This document shows, one piece after another, positions 1 to 9,137 of a stretch of 64,000 nucleotides of DNA (positions within the stretch are counted from its first letter, which is position 1; the number at the start of each line of letters is the position of its first letter). Under the pieces are notes generated by a model. That model did no database searches. It saw nothing but the letters and a program-made list of their open reading frames with translations, and was not told the DNA's origin. A program made the translations under genes and the position numbers. The DNA lies in the NCBI RefSeq assembly GCF_015350995.1, contig NZ_JADKRW010000001.1, forward strand, positions 261,702 to 325,701. The letters are read 5' to 3'. The stretch is from Curtobacterium sp. VKM Ac-1393 (lineage in GTDB: Bacteria > Actinomycetota > Actinomycetes > Actinomycetales > Microbacteriaceae).

Positions 1-83
1 CCACCAAGTTCGACTTCGTCATCGAACAAACCGTCGACAACACCGTCTCGAAGTCCAGCACCTTCTCCCTCACCGCGAGCTGA
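1..83 (+). CDS. 3' end of an Ig-like-repeat secreted protein (partial)
   Basis: Only the last 26 codons are in the window, read in frame from base 3 to the TGA at 81-83. The residues (KFDFVIEQT... followed by FSLTAS) match the end of the repeat unit in the proteins at 1741-3666 and 11263-14328, which have FDFVIEQT and FVIEQTKNG at the same place. I infer that this is a third member of the same Ig-like-repeat surface family. A strong hairpin follows 28 bases after the stop. No sorting motif is visible at the C-terminus. Confidence 0.75.
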   Translation, partial: TKFDFVIEQTVDNTVSKSSTFSLTAS

Positions 84-111
84 ACCCACCAGCACCACAC
101 GAACCACAGCA

Positions 112-139
112 CCCCCGGACAACTGCACCAGTCCGGGGG
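112..139 (+). terminator. Intrinsic terminator hairpin
   Basis: A 9-bp perfect stem (112-120 with 131-139) and a 10-nt loop lie just after the partial gene. The gene on the other strand ends at 162, so the hairpin could serve both directions. Confidence 0.7.
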
Positions 140-161
140 CGCAGTGGCATCCGGGGTGCAG

Positions 162-1520
162 TCAGCCCGTCGTCACCGTTGCCCCGCCGCGGGCGATGTG
201 GACCCGTGCCGTCCCCCAGCTGTTCCCCCGGACCACGAACCGGTTGTCGGCGTCCCCGAACCGGACCGCGACAGCGAGCTCATGACGCGTCGACTCGAAG
301 GTGTTCCCTGCGATCGAACCCCGGTTCGCGCCGGCACGGACGTTCACCCCGACCCCCGAGCCCCGGACACCGAGGATCCGGTTCGCGCGGACCACCACCG
401 CCGCATTCGAGTGCGCCAGGCAGACGGCGTTGTCGATGCTCGCCTCGATCCGGTTCCCGTCGACGGTCATTCCTCGTGTCAGTTTCAGGAGGATGCCGGC
501 CTCGCCGGCGGCCCCGCCACCGCCGGTCAGCACATTGCCCGAGACGACTCCCGTCGCGCGCGGGCGAGTGGAGCCGACGGTCGTCCCGGCGCCGCTCACG
601 ACGATCGCGGAGCCCGGCGAGAGCCCGGCGGACTTGGTCACGGTGTTGTCCGCGATCACCAGCCTGATCGGCGCCACGCTGGTCTGGCCCCGATCGGACG
701 GGTCCTTCGACGGTACGGCGGCGATGCCGACCCGGCACCCCGTCACGACGTTGCCGCGGATCTCGATGTCCTCGCCGGCATGCGTGTCGATGCCCTCCCA
801 CGCGGGAACGTCTGCGATCCGGTTCCCCGTCACCCGGACCCGAGCCGACCGACGCGCCGTGGCGGTGTCCCACCGAGCATCTCGAGTGAGGGTGATGCCG
901 TAGGAGTTCACCCGACCGCCGGGCTGCCGGACGTCACGCACCGAGTTGTCGTCGACGACGCCGTCGACGACACCGACACCCAGGATTCCGGCGTACCCGA
1001 GCCGCTCCATCGTCGTCCCGGTGACGCGGAACCGATCGCAGTACTCGAGATGGACGCCGTCGTGCGGGATGTCCTGGAACCGGCCGCCTCGGATCGAGAT
1101 CCTGCGGAGCGGAGCATCGCGGCTCCCCATCACGGCGATCCCGTGTCCTGCACCACCGCTGTCGGCGCCGGCACCCGTGACCTTGGCATCGACGACCTCG
1201 ACGGCAGAGGCCTGCACCACTATCGCTGTGGCGTCCGATGCCATCCGGACGGCACCGGCGCCGGTGAAGCGCAACCGGAGGGGGCTGCGGATCACCAGGC
1301 TTCGTGATCGCACCCACGCTCGGTCGATCACGAAGTCTCCTCCGGGGGCCACGGCGTCGAGCGCTGCCTGCAGCGCGTCGCCGTCGACATCGTCTGCTGC
1401 TTCCGTGACGGCCGGGCGAGGACGCAGCACGACCGTCGCCGCGAGCCCGACTCCCGCGATCGCCGCCGCCAATAAAGCGCGGCGTCGGATCCGCCCCGCC
1501 GGGTGATCGTGCCCGTCCAC
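162..1520 (-). CDS. Secreted right-handed beta-helix protein (paralogue of 20927-22324)
   Basis: The N-terminus has an arginine cluster (RIRRR) followed by a hydrophobic stretch (ALLAAAIAGVGLAATVV), a Tat-like or Sec-like export signal. The rest shows short repeated turns of the form I-x-G-N-x-(I/V), typical of parallel beta-helix (PbH1) proteins such as polysaccharide lyases and epimerases. It shares the motifs HDGV-x-LE-x-C, VPAWEGIDTH and VPSKD with the beta-helix gene at the other end of the exopolysaccharide cluster, so the two are paralogues. I use the GTG at 1520 because AGGAG lies just upstream; the longer GTG at 1532 has no ribosome site. Substrate is unknown; an action on extracellular polysaccharide is inferred from fold and context. 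Confidence 0.8.
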   Translation of the reverse strand: MDGHDHPAGRIRRRALLAAAIAGVGLAATVVLRPRPAVTEAADDVDGDALQAALDAVAPGGDFVIDRAWVRSRSLVIRSPLRLRFTGAGAVRMASDATAIVVQASAVEVVDAKVTGAGADSGGAGHGIAVMGSRDAPLRRISIRGGRFQDIPHDGVHLEYCDRFRVTGTTMERLGYAGILGVGVVDGVVDDNSVRDVRQPGGRVNSYGITLTRDARWDTATARRSARVRVTGNRIADVPAWEGIDTHAGEDIEIRGNVVTGCRVGIAAVPSKDPSDRGQTSVAPIRLVIADNTVTKSAGLSPGSAIVVSGAGTTVGSTRPRATGVVSGNVLTGGGGAAGEAGILLKLTRGMTVDGNRIEASIDNAVCLAHSNAAVVVRANRILGVRGSGVGVNVRAGANRGSIAGNTFESTRHELAVAVRFGDADNRFVVRGNSWGTARVHIARGGATVTTG

Positions 1521-1598
1521 CGTGCTCCTCACCCGGCGGGTAGCTCGCCCGACCGCCAGCGCGACTCTACGGCGCTCGCTCTGAACTGTCCAGGTGTC

Positions 1599-1614
1599 TG
1601 TATTTCACAATACA
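1599..1614. promoter_or_regulatory. AT-rich palindrome in the divergent promoter region 1521-1740
   Basis: TGTATT and AATACA form a perfect inverted repeat around four bases. The region is conspicuously AT-rich for this genome. On the minus strand a TTGTTC...17...TATGGC promoter can be read for the beta-helix gene, with this palindrome downstream. The regulator is unknown. Confidence 0.35.
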
Positions 1615-1740
1615 AGCCATATTCATCTTCGTCTGTATGAACAATCGACCGCCGCTCACTTCTGATATGTTGCGTTGCAGTTCGGGATGACCGGACGCGG
1701 ACGATCACCACGTCCGCCCTCAGAGACGAGAGAGACATCG

Positions 1741-3666
1741 ATGACGAGACACTCACGCAGGAGCGTGGCACTCACCGCCACGGGCCTCACCGCCCTGACG
1801 ATCGCGGCCACCGCCGGGCTCTCCCCGGCGAACGCGGCCGAGGTACGAGAGTCGGACCCGACACTGATCGGTCCACTCATCACCGAGACGTCGGCGTTCG
1901 CCGGCGATGCGTCGACCCCGACGTTCAGCGCCCCCTCGGCAGCCGGAGCGGGTGAGGAGATCCCGGCGAACCCCGCCGCCACCCTCGCGGCGGCTCGCGC
2001 GGCGGCGACCCGGTGGTCGATCCCCGCCCCGGGTGCGGTGACCACCGTTCGCCCGCTCTCGGCACCCGAGCTCTGCCTGACGGCGGGGACCGCGTCGATC
2101 ACGAGCTACTCACCCGTCACTCTCGAGACGTGCGTTGACGGTGATGCCAAGCAGCAGTTCCGCACCGCGGCGAACACCGGCTCGAACAACCCGATCGGCA
2201 CCGGGCTGCAGTCGACCTACAACCGGGGCTTCCTCGGCCTGTTCAACACTGACCGAGTCATGCGGCTCCAGTCGCAGAACGTCGCCGACCGGTTGCCGAA
2301 CACCGAGGACTTCACACCGTCGTTCTCCGCGCGCATCGACTCCACCGACGTCGTGACCCGGAGCGCCCAGATCTCCGGGACGGGCACACCGGGTGCGACG
2401 GTCCTCATCGACGGCCGCACCCCCCAGACGGTCGGCCCCGACGGACGGTGGGCGGCCCGCGTCACGAACCTGCCACTCGGCTCGAGCACACTCGTGCTCG
2501 AGCAGTACGAGGGCACGGAGCGGACGGGGACGACGTCACTCGAGGTCACGCTCACCGCAGCTCCCCTGACCTTCGAAGCGGACTTCGCCCCGAATGACCT
2601 GACGGCTCCGGTGAGGGCAAGCGGAACCGCGCAGGCTGGAGCCGAGGTGCGGCTCTTCGACCGAGGCGGCGCGCAACTCGGTGAGACCACCACCGCCGAC
2701 TCCGACGGCGAGTGGAGCACCACGATCCCGGCTCCCGACGCGGGCGGGGTTCTCCGCGTGACGGCTGCGCAGTTCATCGACGGCACTCGGGACACCGTCA
2801 ACGAGGTCACACGCGACGTCGACTACGGTGCAGCCGTCACCGTCACAGCGCCGGAGGGCGGCTCTGCCCACAGCGGGGGCTCCGTCGCGATGTCCGGCAC
2901 CGGCGAGCCAGGCTCGACCGTCCGGGTCGTCGAGGTGACCGCCGACGGCGAGCGCGTCGTCGGCCGCAGCACCGAGGGTGTCCTCCCCAGCGGCCGCTGG
3001 TTCGTCGACACCGACGACCTCGACCGTGCCGAACACGTGTTGCGTGTCATCCAGGGGTCGAAGGGGGCGAACACGACCACTGCGGACGTGACGATCAACC
3101 CCGGTGAGAGTGGACGGCTCACGCCGGTCCGGGTCACCGCCCCGGACACCGTCACCCCCGGGGTGCTCAACCTGATCTCGGGTACCGGGGAACCGGGTGC
3201 GTCCTACCGCGTCCTGAACGCGTCCGGTTCGCAGATCGTGCCGGGCACGTTCGAGGTGGACGGCGACGGCAACTGGTCCTTCCAGCGCGTGGTGACGGCC
3301 ACCGCGACGAGGTTCGACTTCGTCATCGAGCAGACGAAGGGCGATCAGGGGCCGGAACGGTCCGAGGTCTTCAGCCTCGCCGCGAACCAGGGGATCACTC
3401 CCGTCAACGTGGACACCCGTGCCGTCGACCCCGGAACGCTCAACACGTTCGAGGGGACCGGCCCGGCCGGGGCCACCCTGACGGTGCTGAACTCCTCCGG
3501 CACCCAGATCGTTCCGGGAGCGGTGACGGTCAGTCCCGAGGGCACCTGGAGCTTCGAACGAGTGGTGTCGAGCGGTGCATCGAAGATCGAGTTCAAGTTC
3601 GCGGTGTCGGTCTCCGGATCAGCGTACGAGACCTCGTTGTTCACGATCCACGCGAACACACGCTGA
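1741..3666 (+). CDS. Secreted Ig-like-repeat protein with N-terminal ricin-like unit
   Basis: 641 residues from the ATG at 1741; an upstream in-frame ATG at 1675 would precede the signal peptide and is rejected. The signal peptide (about residues 1-32) ends at ANA-AE. Residues about 105-180 hold a Cys-pair segment (ELCLTAG... LETC... QQF) resembling one ricin-type beta-trefoil repeat. About five Ig-like modules follow, each with G-T-G-x-P-G-A and a D-G-x-W turn. The last two modules are closely related to the tandem repeats of 11263-14328 (YRVLN, QIVPGTFEV). No LPXTG or membrane anchor is visible, so it is probably released or bound non-covalently. Function is unknown; adhesion or glycan binding is inferred. 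Confidence 0.8.
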   Translation: MTRHSRRSVALTATGLTALTIAATAGLSPANAAEVRESDPTLIGPLITETSAFAGDASTPTFSAPSAAGAGEEIPANPAATLAAARAAATRWSIPAPGAVTTVRPLSAPELCLTAGTASITSYSPVTLETCVDGDAKQQFRTAANTGSNNPIGTGLQSTYNRGFLGLFNTDRVMRLQSQNVADRLPNTEDFTPSFSARIDSTDVVTRSAQISGTGTPGATVLIDGRTPQTVGPDGRWAARVTNLPLGSSTLVLEQYEGTERTGTTSLEVTLTAAPLTFEADFAPNDLTAPVRASGTAQAGAEVRLFDRGGAQLGETTTADSDGEWSTTIPAPDAGGVLRVTAAQFIDGTRDTVNEVTRDVDYGAAVTVTAPEGGSAHSGGSVAMSGTGEPGSTVRVVEVTADGERVVGRSTEGVLPSGRWFVDTDDLDRAEHVLRVIQGSKGANTTTADVTINPGESGRLTPVRVTAPDTVTPGVLNLISGTGEPGASYRVLNASGSQIVPGTFEVDGDGNWSFQRVVTATATRFDFVIEQTKGDQGPERSEVFSLAANQGITPVNVDTRAVDPGTLNTFEGTGPAGATLTVLNSSGTQIVPGAVTVSPEGTWSFERVVSSGASKIEFKFAVSVSGSAYETSLFTIHANTR

Positions 3667-3674
3667 CCGATCCT

Positions 3675-3734
3675 GCGCTGACGCACGATGCCCCCGGGGA
3701 CCACGCGGTCACCGGGGGCATCGTGCGTCAGCGC
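3675..3734. terminator. Bidirectional terminator, 23-bp stem
   Basis: Bases 3675-3697 pair perfectly with 3712-3734, with a further 4-bp stem inside the loop. It lies between the convergent Ig-repeat and M60 genes, and its right arm contains the stop codon of the M60 gene. Confidence 0.85.
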
Positions 3735-6130
3735 GCGTTGCCCTCGGCTGTCATCTGCAGCGCCGAGGTGCCGACGGCAGCGTTCACCGGCACGCGGACG
3801 ATCGGGTTCCAGCGCAACATCGACTGCGGCGGCAGCGAGAACCCGGCAGCCGTCTGCATCGAGAACGTGATCGTTCGACCGTCAGCACTCGGCGTGCCGT
3901 TGCGGAGCGCGAGGGCGGTGCTCGATCGCCAGTCCTCACCGGGCTTGCGGTACGAGACCGCGAGCGTTCGCTGCCCCGGCACGAAGACGGTGCCCTCGGG
4001 ACTCCGCATCGTGATCGTCGACGTGATCGAGGTGATCTGGGCGTTCACGGACAGTTCGGCCGGAACCGCCATGTCAGTGCCGCGACGCAAGGCGACGGGC
4101 TCGCCCTCCAGCCCGCTGATGACCTGCCACCCGGGGATGGCCTCAGGTTCGACCGCCACCAGGTGGTGCCCGTCGATCCGGAAGACCTGCGGAGCGCCGC
4201 CATCAGCGATGGCGACGTCGGCACCGAAGGCCGCGAGCTGTGCCGGCTGTGCGTGCGTGACGACGAGCATCTGACCATCGCGGTACGCACGACCAGCGAA
4301 CACCGGATCGAGGACCGCACCGGTTTCGTTCCCGCGCACGATGCCGGTCTCGACCACGCTGCCGTCAGGGTCGCGGAGCTCGATCTGCAAGTAGGCACGG
4401 CCGGACCACGAGGTGTGCGAGCTGTACGACGTCGACGGACGCCAGCCGAGCGCCCCCGCCCCGTCGAGCCACAGTGCGCCGACCACGCGGTTCGCCTGAC
4501 CGCGCGCGACGATGGAGTCGCCGCCGACGGCGTCCGTCGTCAGGATCAGGGCATCCTCGGTGCCGTCGTCACCGCGGAGCCGGACGGCGATCCGCCCCTG
4601 ACCCGGACCGACGCTGTCAGCAACGGCCGTCGCGTCGACGGCAACCGCCGTGCCGCGACCGCTCGTGGTTCCGAGTCCGGTGATGGTCGGCACCGCGACC
4701 TCATGCCTGCCCACGGGCACTGCCGCGACCGCGGCTGCCAGGACACCGACCGGCGGGTCGTACCCGGGGATGATGTGCTCGACCACGCGCTCGCGCGAGT
4801 CGACGTTGTCCCAGATGCGCTGCTCGAGCGCCGGCAGCGCGCTGAGCTCGGTTCGCGTCGTGTCGGACACCGGGAACCCCAGGGCGTCGTAGAACGGCGC
4901 GAGGTCGCGATCGGCAACCTGGGACGCGACCCGGACGAACAGGGCGTGCTTCTGGTCGACGGTCATCACGTTCGGGTTCGTGAGTGCACTCTCGACACGC
5001 ATCGCGGCGAAGAACCGCGGCAGGAACGCGTCCCCGAAGGCCCGGCGCAGCTGCTCCCAGGCGAGCAACCGGATGCGGTCGTTCGCCTTCGTCCAGTCCC
5101 GCTCCTCCGAGGCGAAGTAGCGCTCGAACATCGCGGTGCTCTCGTCCCAGCGACTCCCGAACCCGAGACCGTCCTGCACGGCGAGCGACGAGATGTTCGT
5201 GATGGTCTCGGCGGTACCGGGGAACGAGTTGATCGACGACTCGTACGTGTGGCCGATCTCGTGCCACAGCGCCCACTGGTCGTTCAGCGGCGCACGGAAC
5301 AGGTCGCCGCCGGCGCCGGTGCTCACCTGGAACATGATCCGGCCGCTCCCCGCGTTCGCGTACCCGCCGCCGGTGTCCGGCGAGACGATGTGGATGCGGT
5401 GCCGGTGCTTGTGCGAGGTCCCGACCGCGTCGTCGTGGAGCCCGTAGGTCTCGTTCGTGAGCTCGACGACGCGGTCCCAGTTCGCCGTTCGGGCGACCAG
5501 GTCGTCCCCGGGGATCACGGTGCCGGTCTTCGGCTTCTGGAAGTCCCCGAACATCCGCTCGGACACGATCTCGACGAAGGGCGCATCGGCCCACCGCTCG
5601 AAGTCGGCCGCGAACGACTCCGGCGTGCTCTGCCCGCGCACCCAGGTGGGCACGGGTTCTCCCCCGGAGATCGTCGCCGTCGCGGTGCCGTCGGGAGCCG
5701 TGCTCACCAGGGACACCATGCCGTCCTGGACCGCCGTGACCTCGTTCACACCAGGCGTGAGGGGCGTGCGACGGTACCCGACGTCGCGTCCGTCGTTGTG
5801 CGCCGCGTACGTGCCGATGAGCCCGATCGCCACCTCCATCGCCGGAGCGCCCGGAGGAACGGTGACCGTCACCGTCTCACCCGACTCGACGAACCGGCCG
5901 GCGGGCTGCAGGTCGCTGTGCGGGAACCGACGCCCCTCGGCGGTGGCCGCCGCCGATGCGCTCCCGATGCCGTGGACCAGGACCTTCGTCTCTGCGCCGT
6001 CGTCCGCGTGCTCGATCGAGGTCGCCGACGGCGCGCGGGTCTGCTCAGCCGTGGCGGGCGCGGTCGTCCCGCCACCGACGATCAGCGCGATGGCGACGAG
6101 GGCAGCAGGAAACAGGACAGATCGGTGCAT
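3728..6130 (-). CDS. Secreted M60-family (enhancin-like) zinc metallopeptidase
   Basis: 800 residues with a signal peptide (about 1-28). The zinc site HEIGH is at residues 290-294, with the third ligand in AETITNISSL (Glu about 308). This fits the M60 pattern HExxH-x(8-24)-E followed by the usual TN-I-SL stretch. M60 enzymes characterised so far act on O-glycosylated proteins such as mucins. The C-terminal 100 residues carry a module also found twice in the Ig-repeat protein at 11263. The start has no Shine-Dalgarno but has a -10-like TAATAT about 10 bases upstream, so the transcript may be leaderless. The gene is convergent with the Ig-repeat gene and divergent from 6262. Confidence 0.85.
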   Translation of the reverse strand: MHRSVLFPAALVAIALIVGGGTTAPATAEQTRAPSATSIEHADDGAETKVLVHGIGSASAAATAEGRRFPHSDLQPAGRFVESGETVTVTVPPGAPAMEVAIGLIGTYAAHNDGRDVGYRRTPLTPGVNEVTAVQDGMVSLVSTAPDGTATATISGGEPVPTWVRGQSTPESFAADFERWADAPFVEIVSERMFGDFQKPKTGTVIPGDDLVARTANWDRVVELTNETYGLHDDAVGTSHKHRHRIHIVSPDTGGGYANAGSGRIMFQVSTGAGGDLFRAPLNDQWALWHEIGHTYESSINSFPGTAETITNISSLAVQDGLGFGSRWDESTAMFERYFASEERDWTKANDRIRLLAWEQLRRAFGDAFLPRFFAAMRVESALTNPNVMTVDQKHALFVRVASQVADRDLAPFYDALGFPVSDTTRTELSALPALEQRIWDNVDSRERVVEHIIPGYDPPVGVLAAAVAAVPVGRHEVAVPTITGLGTTSGRGTAVAVDATAVADSVGPGQGRIAVRLRGDDGTEDALILTTDAVGGDSIVARGQANRVVGALWLDGAGALGWRPSTSYSSHTSWSGRAYLQIELRDPDGSVVETGIVRGNETGAVLDPVFAGRAYRDGQMLVVTHAQPAQLAAFGADVAIADGGAPQVFRIDGHHLVAVEPEAIPGWQVISGLEGEPVALRRGTDMAVPAELSVNAQITSITSTITMRSPEGTVFVPGQRTLAVSYRKPGEDWRSSTALALRNGTPSADGRTITFSMQTAAGFSLPPQSMLRWNPIVRVPVNAAVGTSALQMTAEGNAR

Positions 6131-6245
6131 GTGTCATATATTACATGTGCCATCGAATCGGCCAATCGTTTGGTGTCGTGCGCGCCCGAGAAAGGGGAAC
6201 ATGCGTGCCGGGCTGCGGTGCAGCGCCGGCCCCACCCTCAGAATC

Positions 6246-6260
6246 GTGATAAATTTCACA
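6246..6260 (+). promoter_or_regulatory. CRP/GlxR-like half-palindrome next to a leaderless start
   Basis: GTGA-N6-TCACA matches the CRP-family consensus TGTGA-N6-TCACA except at the first base. It covers the -10-like GATAAA and ends two bases before the ATG at 6262, which has no ribosome site. A CRP/GlxR-type regulator could therefore act here; this is inference. Confidence 0.4.
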
Positions 6261-6261
6261 T

Positions 6262-6786
6262 ATGAATACACATCGCCTGTCCCGCCCGCTTGCCGCCCTC
6301 GCCGCTGGCGCAGCTCTCGCCGCACTGATCTCCGCGACTCCGACCATGGCGCACGCCGCTGACGCAGGCGTATCCAAACCGACCGAACAGATCAACCTCG
6401 TCGTTGAGCGACAGTCCGACGTCTTCATGTCGTTCAACCTCCGCGCAGACGGCGCCGTGGCCGTGGTGCCGGGCATCTCGGGCACCTTCGACGCAGCCGC
6501 CGCGTCGGCCGCGACGGTGTCCGCTCCGACCATCGGCGAGATGGGCAAGGTTGTCTTCGAGAATGGCAAGTGCCTGCAGGCCTTCGGTCCCGCGTCGAAC
6601 GGCTGGACGCTCGTGTCCAATTCCTGTGACGAACGAGGCACGCTTTGGGAGCGGACTCCTTCCGGCGCTCTGAAGGTCGTCGGCGAACAGCCGCGCGCGA
6701 TGGAGTACTTCGGCAACGCGAACGGCATCACGAAGCGGGCCGTCACCGGCTTCGAGTATCCGGTCGGACTCTCGTCGACGCGCTGA
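6262..6786 (+). CDS. Small secreted protein with one ricin-like unit
   Basis: 174 residues. The signal peptide (about 1-32) ends at AHA-AD. Residues about 90-140 (ENGKCLQAFG... SNSCDERGTLWER) look like one ricin-type beta-trefoil repeat with its Cys pair and a W near the end. Similar single units occur near the N-termini of the Ig-repeat proteins at 1741 and 11263, but this protein has no Ig modules. The ATG lies directly after an AT-rich promoter with no Shine-Dalgarno, so a leaderless mRNA is likely. Function is unknown. Confidence 0.7.
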   Translation: MNTHRLSRPLAALAAGAALAALISATPTMAHAADAGVSKPTEQINLVVERQSDVFMSFNLRADGAVAVVPGISGTFDAAAASAATVSAPTIGEMGKVVFENGKCLQAFGPASNGWTLVSNSCDERGTLWERTPSGALKVVGEQPRAMEYFGNANGITKRAVTGFEYPVGLSSTR

Positions 6787-6802
6787 CCAACCCGATCGTG
6801 AA

Positions 6803-6839
6803 CGACGGGCCCGACGCTCCTGGAGCGTCGGGCCCGTCG
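6803..6839. terminator. Bidirectional terminator between 6262 gene and hspR
   Basis: Bases 6803-6820 are perfectly complementary to 6822-6839. It separates two convergent genes whose stops are at 6786 and 6847. Confidence 0.85.
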
Positions 6840-6846
6840 CCGTCCG

Positions 6847-7266
6847 TCAGCGCGGTCCGCGGTAGAGCACGATCTGCGTGTTCCGCTGCGGCCGCATCCC
6901 CGCCCGAAGCGACACCGCCGCACCCGTGGTCGTCGCCGCGAACACGCGCGCACCGGGCCGGTTGATGAGCTGGTCCGCCAACGCGGTCTCGAGCTCGCGC
7001 ACCCGATCGCGCAGGTCCTTGTTCTCGTTCTCCAGGTCGAGTACCCGCCGGATCCCCTCCAGCGACACCCCCTCGGAGCCGAGGCGCGCGATCTCGCGCA
7101 GCTGCGCGACGTCGCGCATCGAGTAGCGGCGGGAACCGCCGCGCGTGCGGCCCGGCACCACCAGGCCGAGCCGGTCGTACTGCCGCAGCGTCTGCGGGTG
7201 CATCTCGGACAGCTCCGCGGCGACCGCGATCGCGAAGACGGGCGAGTTCTCGTCCATGTCGGTCAT
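6847..7266 (-). CDS. hspR: HspR, MerR-family heat-shock repressor
   Basis: 139 residues. The N-terminal MerR helix-turn-helix (about residues 10-78) contains HPQTLRQYDRLGLV and GSRRYSMRDV, as in actinobacterial HspR. A leucine/glutamate-rich coiled coil follows (about 76-95). HspR represses the dnaK operon by binding HAIR inverted repeats with DnaK as co-repressor; two such repeats lie upstream of dnaK here. It is transcribed in the dnaK direction but is separated from dnaJ by 175 bases with a hairpin, so read-through or its own promoter is needed. Confidence 0.93.
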   Translation of the reverse strand: MTDMDENSPVFAIAVAAELSEMHPQTLRQYDRLGLVVPGRTRGGSRRYSMRDVAQLREIARLGSEGVSLEGIRRVLDLENENKDLRDRVRELETALADQLINRPGARVFAATTTGAAVSLRAGMRPQRNTQIVLYRGPR

Positions 7267-7365
7267 CGAGTGCTCCTTCCGTCGTTCGCGTGGATTGCAA
7301 ACCAGCCTGGAGGCTCGGTGCGGCTTCCTGACGGAGCCGCGCCGTTCCTCTCCCCACCGGCACGG

Positions 7366-7392
7366 CCGGCCCGCCGCTTCGCGACGGGCCGG
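7366..7392 (-). terminator. Hairpin between dnaJ and hspR
   Basis: An 8-bp stem, 7366-7373 with 7385-7392, lies in the 175-base gap after dnaJ. It could partly terminate the dnaK operon before hspR. Confidence 0.5.
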
Positions 7393-7441
7393 TACCGGCG
7401 GCGTGGGCCCAGGCCGGGTCTACTGCTGTGGTTGCGTGACG

Positions 7442-8455
7442 CTAGTCACGCGCCTTGGCGAGGATGTCCTCGCGCGGGTTCTCGTCGGGCAGCGTGGCCG
7501 CGAGTGCCTCGACGGCCTCGCGCTGTTTGTCCGACAGGTGCGACGGCACCGCGACCTGGACGGTTGCGAGCAGGTCGCCCGTGCCGTTCTTCGTCGCGAC
7601 ACCGCGGCCCTTGACGCGCAGGACGCGACCCGAGGGCGTGCCGGGAGCGACCTTGAGCTTGACGGGCTCGCCGCCGAGGGTCGGCACCTGGATGGTGGCG
7701 CCGAGCGCCGCCTCCGGGAACGTCACGGGGACGTCCACGCGCAGGTTCAGCCCGTCGCGCTCGAAGACCGGGTGCTTGCGGACCGTGACGGCGACCACCA
7801 GGTCACCGGCCTCGCCCCCGTCGGGGGAGGGTTCGCCGCGACCGCGGAGCCGGATCTTCTGGCCGTCCGCGACCCCCGCGGGGATCCGGACGTTCACCGG
7901 ACGACCGTTGCCCTGCGATAGCTTGACGGTGTCGCCGGCGATCGCCGTGGTGAAGTCGAGCGTCGTCGAGGCCGTGACGTCGCGACCCTTCGTCGGCCCA
8001 CCGAAACCGCGGTAGCCGCCAGAGGTCTGACCGAAGCCACCGCCGCCGAACATGCCACCGAGGATGTCCTCGAAGCCGCCGGCACCACCGGCACCACCGG
8101 GGCCACCCTGGCCGAAGCGGACACGCTGTCCACCGCCGCCCTGCTGGCCGAACATCCCACCGAAGACGTCCTCGAAGCCGCCGCCCTGGCCCCCGCCGCC
8201 CGCCGTGAAGCGGGCGCCGGAGCCCATGGCACGGACCTGGTCGTACTCCTGGCGCTGCTCCTTGTCGGAGAGCACCGAGTAGGCCTCGCTGATCTCCTTG
8301 AAGCGGTTCTCCGCCGCGGCGTCGCCCGGGTTGGAGTCCGGGTGGAACTGCCGGGCGAGCTTCCGGTAGGTCTTCTTCAGCTCGGCCTCCGACGCGTCCT
8401 TCGACACTCCGAGGACCTTGTAGAAGTCCTTGTCGAACCAGTCCTGACTGGCCAC
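7442..8455 (-). CDS. dnaJ: DnaJ/CbpA-type co-chaperone
   Basis: 337 residues. The J domain (about 6-72) has the HPD motif that stimulates DnaK ATPase. A long Gly/Phe-rich linker follows (about 80-155), then the two C-terminal substrate-binding domains (about 160-325). The four CxxCxGxG zinc-finger repeats of classical DnaJ are absent, so it is a type II (CbpA-like) DnaJ. It is the third gene of the dnaK operon, 23 bases after grpE. Confidence 0.93.
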   Translation of the reverse strand: MASQDWFDKDFYKVLGVSKDASEAELKKTYRKLARQFHPDSNPGDAAAENRFKEISEAYSVLSDKEQRQEYDQVRAMGSGARFTAGGGGQGGGFEDVFGGMFGQQGGGGQRVRFGQGGPGGAGGAGGFEDILGGMFGGGGFGQTSGGYRGFGGPTKGRDVTASTTLDFTTAIAGDTVKLSQGNGRPVNVRIPAGVADGQKIRLRGRGEPSPDGGEAGDLVVAVTVRKHPVFERDGLNLRVDVPVTFPEAALGATIQVPTLGGEPVKLKVAPGTPSGRVLRVKGRGVATKNGTGDLLATVQVAVPSHLSDKQREAVEALAATLPDENPREDILAKARD

Positions 8456-8478
8456 GGGTACCTACCTTCCGTTCCGGA

Positions 8479-9135
8479 TCAGGCCGGGACCGCCACCGCG
8501 ACCTTGGCCGCACGCAGGACGCGCTCGCCGAGCTTGTAGCCCGGCTCGACGACGTCCGCCACGGTCTGGCCGGTGGCACCCGGGGTCGGGAGCTGGACGA
8601 TCGCCTCGTGGATGTTCGGGTCGAAGGCTTCACCCTTCTCGCCGATCTGCACGAGCTTGAACTTCTCGAAGCCCCCGCGGATCTTCTGACCGATGACCTG
8701 CATCGGGCCCTCGGCGAGGTCACCGTGGGCCTCGGCCCGGGTGAGGTCGTCGAGTGCCGGAAGAAGGGCACGGACCACTTCGGCGATGGCGACCTCGCGG
8801 TTGGCCTCGCGGTCGCGCTCGACGCGCTTCCGGAAGTTCACCAGCTCGGCCTGCGCACGGAGCATGTCGGTGCGCATCTCGGCGACGAGGTCGCGGTCCG
8901 CCGCGGACAGGCTGTCCTCGGCGATGCCACGAGCGGCGTCGTCGAGCAGGGCCTGGTCCTCCGGGGAGAGGTCGTTCGCCGCGTCCGCTGCCGGGCCGCC
9001 GGCGGCGGGGCCGTCCGTCGGTACTTCGACGTCGGGCCCCTCCGCCTCGATGAGGTCCTCGGGCTCGGCCGCGTTCGTGGCGTCGCCCTCGACCTGGGGC
9101 TCGTCCTCGGGCACGTTGTCCTTGGGATCCGTCAT
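8479..9135 (-). CDS. grpE: GrpE nucleotide exchange factor
   Basis: 218 residues. A very acidic N-terminal tail (about 1-70) precedes the coiled coil (about 75-130, with ELVNFRKRVERDRE) and the C-terminal beta domain that contacts DnaK (FDPNIHEAIVQ, VVEPGYKLGERVLR). It releases ADP from DnaK. The start lies 2 bases after the dnaK stop, so the two are translationally linked. Confidence 0.95.
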   Translation of the reverse strand: MTDPKDNVPEDEPQVEGDATNAAEPEDLIEAEGPDVEVPTDGPAAGGPAADAANDLSPEDQALLDDAARGIAEDSLSAADRDLVAEMRTDMLRAQAELVNFRKRVERDREANREVAIAEVVRALLPALDDLTRAEAHGDLAEGPMQVIGQKIRGGFEKFKLVQIGEKGEAFDPNIHEAIVQLPTPGATGQTVADVVEPGYKLGERVLRAAKVAVAVPA

Positions 9136-9137
9136 CG

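Noticed and set aside
3575-6265. Long forward open frame of 896 codons opposite the M60 gene
   Set aside because: Arg/Asp/Val-rich mirror translation typical of antisense frames in high-GC DNA. The minus strand holds a complete signal peptide and HEIGH site.
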